Part shown: one piece after another, positions 55,303 to 64,000 of the stretch
How positions within the stretch are numbered: position 1 is the first letter of the stretch
How the letters are laid out: each line of letters starts with the position of its first letter
Assembly (NCBI GenBank): GCA_030015575.1
Contig: JASDDO010000019.1
Span: 513,270,986-513,334,985, forward strand
Length of the DNA: 64,000 nucleotides
From: Agapanthus africanus
Lineage: Eukaryota > Streptophyta > Magnoliopsida > Asparagales > Amaryllidaceae
Direction of reading: 5' to 3'
Notes under the pieces: generated by a model
What the model was told of the DNA's origin: nothing
Database searches by the model: none
Seen by the model: only the letters and a program-made list of their open reading frames with translations
Position numbers and translations under genes: made by a program

Positions 55303-58300
55303 CAAGGCTAATATTGCGATGTCGACTACTCACAGCCCGTGTGAAACCGAACATCCAACTTCTCTACTAATCAGTTTCACAAAGCCCGTTTGTAAAACTA
55401 TTGTGTTCGAGAAATAGCCTCAGTGAGTGGATCCGCATAGATGCTTCTTTCTATATCTCTCTAAATCTCAAGTTCGCGGAGAAAGCCATCTCCCGAATCG
55501 AGTAATACCTGTCTTAGAATATGTCTGGATATCTGATGGGACCTTGTTCATAAATGAACTCCTTATCCAAACTTCTTAGACTGTATCGATCACTGAACCT
55601 AATCAGTATCCGGCACCATGCCACCCACAGTATCCTCTTGGACCACCTGTCCATAATACTGTCCCTCTTCGTCAGAGGGAAAAACTATAACTCTGACAAT
55701 CACTCTGTCATCCATGTCACCTTTGAAGCCTGGAATGATGATCGTCTCCCGAAGGAGGCTGCCGTCATCAAATCCGTAGAACATCCACTTATGTTCTAAA
55801 ACTGCTTCCTTATGTCTCTCCAAATTTGGATTAATACAAACTTATCGCATCTAGTGCAAAAACAACATCTGGTGTGGTACTTGACACCTCACGATTGACT
55901 CAATTGCCTAAGCAAGTGATCTGCCAATCATGCACAGCCCTCTCCCCTTTAGTCTATACGACACCTTTAGAGAGGGTGACTCCATCACCTGCAGGTTCAC
56001 TACCATGCTAGGAGTCAACTATTCTAAAAACCATTAGAATATCTGTCAAAGTACCCACATTGGGAAACTACCCAAACCTAGATCTAAAACCATAGATCCA
56101 GAAACCAGAATGTCAAATATTATATCCATATCCTGTCTGGAGAAACAACTGTGTGACGACCACAGTACAACCGATCGTAGTATAGGAATTTTACTTCCTA
56201 CTATGTGTATGTCATCCAGATACCATGGCATCACACCCTACTACCTTCTTAACAGATACATCCCCTATTCTGATTGAAGTCAAACCCATGACTATCACAT
56301 CAAAATTAGATGATCTATCTCCGCTATAACTGCTCTAGTCTAAAAATAGACATAAGCTACTTGCCCACTATACTTCCGTTGCTCCCACTGACTACGACAA
56401 CCCTCCTACCGGGTCTCATATCCTGGAACAACAGTAGTGTCAAGTCTGGGTAGACAATAACCTCCCTGTCACCGTCCTTGAGGCTACCGAAGTACCTCTC
56501 GGGTGTCTGAGGTTACCCACCATATCTGCGGAGTGGCTATTGGAATGTCAAACCTGATTGAATATATAGGTCCTATTAAATTTTCCGTAATCGTTCGCGG
56601 TTCTGGAATCACTTCCAGTTCTACCATACTCCCACTACTGTTTTCTGAAAAAGATCCATTTTACTAAAACTGTGGCGAGTCAAGAACAATATCACTATTG
56701 ATCTTCCAAATGGTAGAATATCAACCCTCGTCATAGCCAGGGTCAACCCACAAACAGCCATTACAGAAACATGCCCTGAGTTATCCAGAGTCTGGTTTTA
56801 AGCATAAGCTGGACAACTCCCCATACCTTAATATCTTTTAAGGTACGATCCATTCTATATCCAATATAGAAACTTTGGCACTTTATTTAATTGGAACCAG
56901 ATTCAATCATGCAGCTGTCTCCAGTGCATATCAACTTAATGGAAAGAGGCTAATCAGCATTACTCAACTTAGGAATCCATCCAATTATGAGTAACCTGAA
57001 AAAGAAACACGTTTCTCAAAACCATCACTATCATCTGAATACCAATCACAAGAATCTACATCTTCGATCTCTTTGAAGAATCCCGATACTTGTGATACCT
57101 GGTTCTCTACTTTATTCTTATACCCACAACTTCTCAAAACTTAGACCTTGTATTTCTTATGAAACACTTGTCTAAATACTAGAGAAGTTATAAGTAAACA
57201 GAACATAGTACGAGGACCTACCCCTTTGTCCTGATGGACACTGGACAACATACAATACTCTGTATAAGTCCGCTGAGTTAAATAACTCAAAACCTGTACG
57301 TCGTAGGTTGAAAACTGTACCCTGGCGATTTCCTCAAATATCACCAATTACAACGAATTCCGATATAATGAGGATGATCACCCAATTCCCAATATCTTAC
57401 TCCCACTCATCATCTGTAAAACCATACAGATATGAGAATGAAACCTGGTAAATACATACCCTTGGAGTAAGTGTCTAATCGGGAAAACAGTTTTTCTTTA
57501 ACAATGCACTGAAACATGAAAATGTTTCGTAGGGGTATCCTGGTATTCATAGCAATGCCTCTTCCATAATCCAATTCATGACTTCAACCGTATATTTTAT
57601 AGCCATCTCTCCAAATCCCTTTATTTGTCTTTAGTCGTTACCTTCTGTACACCATCGTTAGGCTAAATGGTTTTCTTCCTTCCCTACCGTTCGGCACCAG
57701 CCTATGGTTTGGAAGAAGACTATCCAGTAAGCATAATAGGTGTACCCTCCTAAACCAAGGAGTACTCATATCTTGAGAGAAGGTAATGATAAAAGACAAC
57801 TGAATAATACCTTATTTCTTTAAAGGTGAAATAGGAGTGGCGATGAAGTACGCGGTTTGGTCGTGAATGATATCAGTCGCAATTTACTTTGCCCTCTTTC
57901 TAATCCCTTTAGTTTGTCTTTAGTTATTGCCTTCTGCACACCCTACTTAGGCTAATTGGTTTTCTTCATTCCCTACCTTTCGGCACCTGCCTATGGTTTG
58001 GAATAAGACTATCTAATAAGCGTAATAGGTGTACTCTCCTAAACCAAGGAGCCCTCGCAACCTGAGAGAAGGTGATAATAAAAGACAACTGAATAAACCA
58101 ATTCTATTTCTCCTGAACCTTGATCCATCCTCGAAGAAATCCCTTCGAGTTCGTATATAACCATACGATGGATCTATCCAATGGAAGTGGATGTCCGTAG
58201 TAATACGGGTGTTCTGAGAAATACAAAGGGTAAAAGAAGGAGTGGCAATGACTTATGCAACTTAGACAATCCAAAAGCCAGTATTTTAAGAAGGTTCGGT

Positions 58301-58345
58301 CAACTTGGTCACTGAGTCATAGTCTAGGGTCGGTCAAAGGTCGCT
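55303..58345 (-). pseudogene. Cop4 gag-pol remnant
   Basis: On the minus strand, pieces align by eye with Cop1: integrase debris (about 56560-57310), RT around YLDDI (about 56200-56225, replacing YVDD) and RNase H debris (55303-55560). Gag remains only as fragments between 57360 and 58345, mainly the basic linker, with a duplicated 200-bp segment. The protease and zinc knuckle are not recognisable. No frame longer than about 80 residues survives. Confidence 0.82.
57613..58101 (-). repeat. Duplicated ~200-bp segment in the Cop4 gag remnant
   Basis: 57613-57812 and 57900-58101 share most of their sequence (for example CCTAAACCAAGGAG and AAAAGACAACTGAATAA), with a period of about 287 bp. The copies have diverged by several percent. 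Confidence 0.8.
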
Positions 58346-58649
58346 GCCAAAGAGAGAGAGAGAAAAGAAACACTCTGCGTGCACTCTAACCTAGATCAGA
58401 ATGGTTATCATTTTATCTAATCCGGAAACCTCCCACTGTCCTGTTAAATTCTCCTCCAAACCTGAAAGAAGAATCAATCGGGATCACCCGAAGAGTAAAC
58501 CAACTCATCAGTGGGAATCGGGATCCAACTCTCATCGCATGATAACGTGATGGAATGCATCCACGTTACTCATACTCCAGAAGGTATGCGCATACTTGGC
58601 AAGTTTCAGTTTCTTTAGAAACTCCCGATCTGATTTTTGCCCCATGCTC

Positions 58650-58859
58650 TTATAACCTTGGCATTAGGTCAAAATGTCATAAGTCACATGCCAAGTTCTA
58701 CCCATCACTATCTTGTTAATTTGAACCCACCCGCACATGCCCTTGGTGTTAGGTCAAAATGGCAGAACGGCTGTCCCAAACCAACTCATCTATCTATGCA
58801 ACAAATGAATACCCAGCAGCTACCAAACACTATGCCTTGACGTATGCCAACAAACATAG
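58650..58859 (-). other. Triple hairpins, Cop4 leader
   Basis: Outer stems: CTTATAA/TCATAAG (58650-58684), TGCC/GGCA (58739-58764) and CTATG/CATAG (58830-58859). The inner parts are TTGGCATTAGGTCAA, TTGGTGTTAGGTCAA and TTGACGTATGCCAA, each still able to pair. Confidence 0.78.
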
Positions 58860-58995
58860 CTTGAATACTACTGACCATCCATAAGAAACGACGAAGGGCT
58901 ACGGCTGGTTTTTGGCGAAAAACCTTTAGCGTAGTGAACTTGATATCGCTGAAGGAACCTGATAGCTTTTTAAAATATAGTGGCGAAAACCTTTT

Positions 58996-59226
58996 GCTAA
59001 AGAGGTCACTCCCGGTGAAGGGATCTCGGCTCTTTCCTCGTGGAATGAGGTGCGGGATATTCCACTGAATACCGCTATGCAAAGCAACTTGTAATCGACT
59101 ATAGTGAAGTTATTACCCTGGCGCAAACTTCTGCCCAAGGGGTCAGTCCCGGTGAAGGGATATCGGCCCTTGCCCCGTCGAATGAGGTGCAGGATATTCT
59201 ACTGAATACCGCTATGCAAAACAAAA
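58996..59226 (-). repeat. Duplicated ~85-nt leader module, Cop4
   Basis: Two copies share GTCCCGGTGAAGGGAT or GTCACTCCCGGTGAAGGGAT, GGAATGAGGTGC-like sequence and CTGAATACCGCTATGCAAA. It corresponds to 8396-8643 in Cop2; Cop1 and Cop3 have different stems at this place. Confidence 0.8.
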
Positions 59227-60384
59227 GGAAACGTCTTTGTAATAACACTTTTTAAATTTGTTCCAACAACATCAAACAGGTTTGTTTTACTTTGCATTGA
59301 TCAGAATCAACGCAGTCCCATCAATCAATCACACCAGAAAAGAACGAAAATAAAATGTACGTATATGCCATCCGCATTCGTCACTGGGTCCCGTCATCAC
59401 CCGTTAGGTTACTTAACTAACGACAGAGCGGGGACTGGACTAGCGCGGGTGTAAAACATATACAACATCTAATAGTATATAAACCAATATACATAATCGC
59501 TCCAGGCGTGATAATATGCAACATTACAGAAAAGTAATAAGCATCACAGAACAATACAGATAATCTGGGATCCCCGAGTTTCACAGAGCCGCTGCTGAAA
59601 CTCGACGTTCCCCTGTCGTGTGGATAGCCTGTGCAATGAAACTTAGACCCCTACGGGTGCGGCAAGTTACCCGCCAAAACCTGAAGCGAGGTAGTCCCCA
59701 CAGCATAGTGAATGGAACACCCGGCACTTCACGGAATCCGGTAAATTGAGCAACCCTCCTTGGGTCAACCTGTACCCCCTACGAGTGCGGCGAATAGTCT
59801 GCCAATTTTAGAGTGGGGCCCCTCTGCCTCTCAAAGCCATGAGATGCGGACCCGTTGCCCTCCAGAACCCGGCTATCCGTGCACTCCGTCGCGGGGTAAA
59901 ACCTAGTACAGTAATGAAAAAATAGTACAACAGGTACATCGACCGCAACCTGGTCGTGCCCCAAAATAATATTATACAACAGGCAGTGACGGCAGTCCAC
60001 AAGTTGGACGCTCACCCCGCAATATCAAATGTACAAATAAACTCAAATTGTACTACCATTGCACACTGCTATCCACCACGACAAATCCGCAACATCACAG
60101 CACAACACAGAACATCAACGCGAATGTCACGTTCGCAAACCCGTCTAAAAGAACTATAGCAATCAGACGCGGTTTACCGATCAAATGACATTCCCGGTCG
60201 GAGATATAATGTAAGCACTGTAAACTAACGTGTTTAAATTTCGATCGACCAAATATCAAAAAGTGGGCCCCACGACTTACTGGTGAACAGTAACAAAATC
60301 TGGGCCAAAACGATATTTACCAAAAACCACAAAATCCAACAGAGAACCCACTGTGAAAATTTGGGGCCACGACCTCACTGTATG

Positions 60385-60431
60385 GCCGCGGATGCGCGGT
60401 CAAACCATAGGTTTGACCGCGTTTCCGCGGC
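60385..60431 (-). other. GC-rich stem-loop after the primer site, Cop4
   Basis: GCCGCGG...GTCAAACC (60385-60406) pairs with GGTTTGAC...CCGCGGC (60410-60431), about 20 of 22 pairs with a 3-nt loop. It lies about 200 nt from the primer site. Confidence 0.85.
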
Positions 60432-60629
60432 GATATCATCGAATTACGTGCCCAAATTTCTACGTGGTTCTTAGAAAAGCCTGCACAGTTTTCTGAGATG
60501 TGTGAAATATTTTTAGGACACCGTTTAAAAACAACAGAAACTGTCAAGTTGGAATTTTGCAATTTTCGATTTCCGGTTCGATCGATGTTTTAAACGCGTT
60601 AGCACAAGTTAGTATAGCAAAATGGTGAG

Positions 60630-60641
60630 GCTCTGATACCA
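60630..60641 (-). other. Cop4 primer binding site
   Basis: TGGTATCAGAGC on the minus strand, one base from the LTR. Confidence 0.93.
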
Positions 60642-60642
60642 C

Positions 60643-62752
60643 TGTAAGTCTACGCTAGCGCCCCGGCAGTCTACAGACGCCAAATGCGGAACAAAACTTT
60701 TTAACTGGCGCTATCGTATACTTTCACCCGGATCTTCCATTATTGCTAAACTAACAAACTGTAAAGAGTGTAGAAAGGTTATACCGAACGATCCGAGTCC
60801 TTCGTTCTTTAACCATCATCCCACGCTCCGTTGCGGCTGCTCCGATCTCGTCAATCTCTGATCTTCTCGTCTAGGTGGCACCACATCACTGATTCTTTAA
60901 ACGGGCTCCCGCCTCTGACTCGAGGCAACTCGGTCGTCAAGTTTGCTAGAAGAGACGACCAAGAATGATGTAGAGAATGAGTGGATGACTTTGTCTCGTT
61001 CCGTCCAAAGCAATGGACGGACGGTTAATGAAGTTGCCGAGGGAATCGGGTGTTGGAATGAAATGAGCTGTGAAATTCCATACACCGATAAAACCTATCA
61101 TAATCTTTTTCTACCAAATGAAACATCTCAAGTGAGAGAGTGTGAGGAGAGAGAAGGGGCCGGCCACTTATAGGAGTGGGGGGGTGACCGTAGGAGAGGG
61201 GAGAGTAACCATAGGATAAATATCATAATGTGAACACAAAATAATATCTTAAGGAAAACAAGAAATGGTTAAAATCAAAGCATGAGTCACAAGATACCTC
61301 ACCAAATCTAGAACCTTCTAGAACCTTCTAGAAGCACGACTCACTCTCATCCAAGAAAAGATAAATCCGTCTTTAACCGAATGTTAAAAGACGGCTGATA
61401 GAAAACTGGAAACTGGAAACTTCCAAAAGTGATCCTGAAACGACTTTCAGGATAACCCCGTAACTGTATAAATATACCCGCATTTGTATTACGACCGAAT
61501 ACAAATGCAACTGAGACAAAGATATTATACCTACTCAATATAATACTCGGATCCGGCTTAAACCAAAGCCGACCAGTATCATCTGCCCGAAAAATAACAC
61601 GTGCGTAAACGCACGTGCATTTTCCGAACCCTGCCATAAAACCATACGGCCTCTACAACGTTTCGCCCGAACTTGGGAAACTGTCTGTGGGGGACTCTAA
61701 TGACTCGTCAGTACCCTGGTAGTGGGTTTAACCACAAACCGTCAGCGGCACTAGCTATGCGTAACGGTTGCCCACGGACTGACCTCAAGGGAAGCCGATG
61801 AGCGAACTCAAGGGAGGCCGATGAGCGAACTCATCCAGAAACCCTACTGAGCCTAACAGTGACAATGTATATACAGTCCGGTCCGTTCGTCAATGAGTAT
61901 CGCATATCCGCCTAGGGGGCTAGTAACGTCAGACCCCCAGAAGCAGTATAAGTCGTGTCGGAGTGTAGCCCAATAACACCCTGAGATACTACTGGAGTAC
62001 CTACCAGTAAATCTCCTGCCATGGCTATGGACTTTGTGTAATGGCTCTCCTAGACACAGCACGACCTCGCCCCCAATACCGGGAGAGACGAATCCCCTGC
62101 CGATCCGCTTACGTGCCTCCATATGGCTCGGGACTGTACCCAAAAGCTACCTGTTTGCACGACTCCTTTGAGCCGTGGTAGGGTAGAAATCAAAGCACAG
62201 TGGGAACTCACACGAGACAAATGACGATCTCAGGTCGATGAACTAACCTGTACACATGTCACCAGGGAACTGCTATCTGACGATAGGTATAGTACTAACT
62301 AGCAGATTCCCGGCGAGTCCTGTCCGGTGTACTCATAACCCAATGAGCACCTGTATACATCTTAGGTGATCCAACTGACACCAGTGGCTTGTGAGACCGG
62401 CCACCGCCCCTCGTCGGGGTCTCGACTGTATACACTAGCCTACTCCGGAGTATCGATGCCCTGTCTCGAAACTCCCACGACTAGGGACCACAATTAAGGA
62501 TATGCATATAAACTACCCAACTCTCACGTATATGATCGCCATCATACTGTTGGTAGTAAAGCAAGATCCTAAGGGCTCTATCAAAGTGTAACATGCAATC
62601 AGTCACCTGAACATGTACACGACTGATAAAGGCAAACCAGATAGCATACTATCATCTCGAGTAAGACTGTTCTACCGGGATAGGTCCTCCGCAATCATTG
62701 CAATCACGTACCTGCGATCCAATAATTGACTATGAGGGCACTATCTCCAACA
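60643..62752 (-). repeat. Cop4 5' LTR
   Basis: It is 2110 bp, the same length as the 3' LTR. Heat-shock element at 61311-61333 and TATA box at 61167-61173. Confidence 0.95.
61311..61333 (-). promoter_or_regulatory. Perfect five-unit heat-shock element, Cop4 5' LTR
   Basis: GAA 61311, TTC 61316, GAA 61321, TTC 61326, GAA 61331. It sits in the promoter LTR, about 140 bp before its TATA box. Confidence 0.75.
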
Positions 62753-64000
62753 AGCCATTACACAAAGTCCCTGGCCAGGGCAAGCGAGATTTACTGGTAG
62801 TATTTCCAGTAGTTTCTCACGGTGTTCTGGGCTACGCTCCGACACGACTTGTACCGCTATTAGGGGTCTGACGTTTACCGCCCCCTAGGCCCGACATGCG
62901 ATACTCTTAGACGAACAGACCGGACTCTACGGAGATTGTCACATTCAGGCTCAGCAGGAGTTCGGATGGGTTCACCACATCGGTCTTCTTATCGGCATCT
63001 ACCTGGGGACCGTTACGTACAGCTAGTACCGCTTGTGGCCTGTGGTTAAACCTACTGCCAGCGTAGTGTCGAGTCTTTAGAGTCCCACACAGAGGGTTGT
63101 TCACCTTTGGGCAAAACAGAGTAGAGGTCGTATGGTTTTATGACGGGGTTCGTTCACATACGCACACTTGTGCATGTTTGGTGTCCGGGTAGTTATTACT
63201 AGTGGGCTTTCGTTTAAGCCAGATCCTAGTATTTGTTTTGGGATTGGTCTTGTGTCATTATATTCGTGTCCCTCGGAACACGGATGCGGGTGTGTATACA
63301 CAGTTGATAGAGGCAGAGGAACCTCATTAGGGTTTTGACCATTGACTTGATTAAAACCATAATGAGATTGAGGAAATTGAATAATGGGTTTTAATTAGTG
63401 ATAATTGTATCATGGTTAATTAGGTTTGACCCTTTGACCAAGTTGACCCATATTGGCTTGGATATTTTTGTGAGCATGCTTAGCATTAATTATGATATGA
63501 TAAGGGTCAAATCAACATCAACCATGACAATTTATCTTAATTAAAAATTATCATTATTCTTTTTGTTCATATGAGAGCAAGGTTCATTTTCTTCTCATTC
63601 TCTCTTGCTTTTTCTCTCTCTTGCAAAGCTCTCTTCTCTTCCTCTCTCAAAAGCTCTTTTGTTTCATGAGTTGAAAAACATGAGCTTTGTGAGATCAAAC
63701 CATCAAAACACCTCTCTACTCACTCTAGGGTTCTTAGTCTAGCAAGCCAAGCACTCTAGTTACTTCTTTGTAGAGGTAGGAGCTTAAGGTAGAGGCCTTC
63801 GGGTGGATCCTTCTTTGGCAAAGAGAAAACGAAGAGGAGAAGCCGTCTACACCACTCCAAGGAGCTCACATCAAGGAGGACCACAACAAGAAGAGAAGGA
63901 GTTCAAGAACTAGGTATAATCTTCTAACCTAGTAGTTAGAACTTGTAGATTGTTTGTTAGTTTTTGTTTAGCAAAAATCCTTCATGGTTAGTCTATGTTC
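62753..64000 (+). repeat. LTR-F part 3, running off the window
   Basis: It continues LTR-F after Cop4. It aligns to the Cop3 LTR up to GGTTAGTCTATGTTC at the window end, about 90 bp short of the expected LTR end. Whether a full element follows cannot be seen. Confidence 0.88.

Larger units (their letters stand above)
58346..60629 (-). other. Cop4 leader, about 2.3 kb, non-coding and rich in inverted repeats
   Basis: It has the same order as the other copia leaders: GC-rich stem-loop (60385-60431), CCGTTAG/CTAACG hairpin (59401-59422), the 85-nt module twice (58996-59089 and 59134-59226) and the triple hairpins (58650-58859). No protein similarity is seen. Confidence 0.75.
53177..62752 (-). 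mobile_element. Cop4: defective Ty1/copia element with young LTRs
   Basis: Two 2110-bp LTRs (53177-55286 and 60643-62752) differ by about 16 substitutions by eye. The primer site is at 60630-60641, the leader 58346-60629, wrecked gag-pol 55303-58345 and the polypurine tract 55287-55302. The target duplication is intact. The coding region is far more decayed than the LTRs, so the copy was probably already defective when it moved. Confidence 0.94.

Overview
This window is plant nuclear DNA made almost entirely of nested LTR retrotransposons. I found no host gene, rRNA, tRNA or CRISPR array. The evidence is Ty1/copia polyproteins in the order Gag-protease-integrase-RT-RNase H, initiator-Met-type primer binding sites (TGGTATCAGAGC), Athila-like and Tat-like Ty3/gypsy elements with their typical primer sites, and canonical plant introns and TATA boxes. 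An angiosperm is likely; I cannot name the species. Element names below are my own labels.

Left block (1-28134). Cop1 is a minus-strand Ty1/copia element running from beyond the left edge to 26946. It sits in an older related LTR (LTR-E, 26947-28134). Cop1 has a complete integrase-RT-RNase H frame, but it is split by Cop2 (plus strand, 4083-21184, target duplication ccata). Cop2 is in turn split by Cop3 (minus strand, 10119-16881, target duplication tattt). Cop3 keeps an intact Gag-protease frame but has lost integrase, RT, RNase H and part of one LTR. LTR divergence by eye (Cop1 about 2%, Cop2 about 2%, Cop3 about 1%) fits the nesting order.

Middle block (28135-43217). After about 750 bp of LTR-like debris comes Tat1 (plus strand, 28898-37390, target duplication acatc), a GC-rich Tat-like element. 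It has a decayed gag and no RT or integrase. On the opposite strand it carries two gene units, each with its own TATA-like box: a conserved small ORF, and a spliced gene with a PF04195-like (gypsy-type transposon) domain. A tandem array of hairpin-forming units lies between them. A 0.6 kb AT-rich spacer separates Tat1 from Tat2 (37980-43217), a related element that also keeps the small antisense gene. Tat2 carries a solo copia LTR (LTR-G, 40729-42775, target duplication gagat).

Right block (43218-64000). A plus-strand Cop3-family LTR (LTR-F) inserted just upstream of the Tat2 antisense TATA box. It is split twice. The first insert is Ath1 (minus strand, 43433-52674, target duplication ccagc), a nearly new Athila-like element that encodes only Gag-protease in a 996-residue frame. 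The second is Cop4 (minus strand, 53177-62752, target duplication agcca), whose LTRs are nearly identical although its coding region is wrecked.

The most interesting signals are non-coding. Five elements from two superfamilies carry a GC-rich pair of palindromes about 200 nt after the primer binding site, and the two halves stay complementary. The four copia leaders each carry a triplet of hairpins whose stems vary together. The Cop4 LTRs contain a perfect five-unit heat-shock element, while the related LTR-G carries four TGAsTCA bZIP sites in the same promoter position. Ath1 LTRs contain an embedded second primer binding site. Cop2 and Cop4 combine young LTRs with dead coding regions, which suggests they were mobilised in trans.
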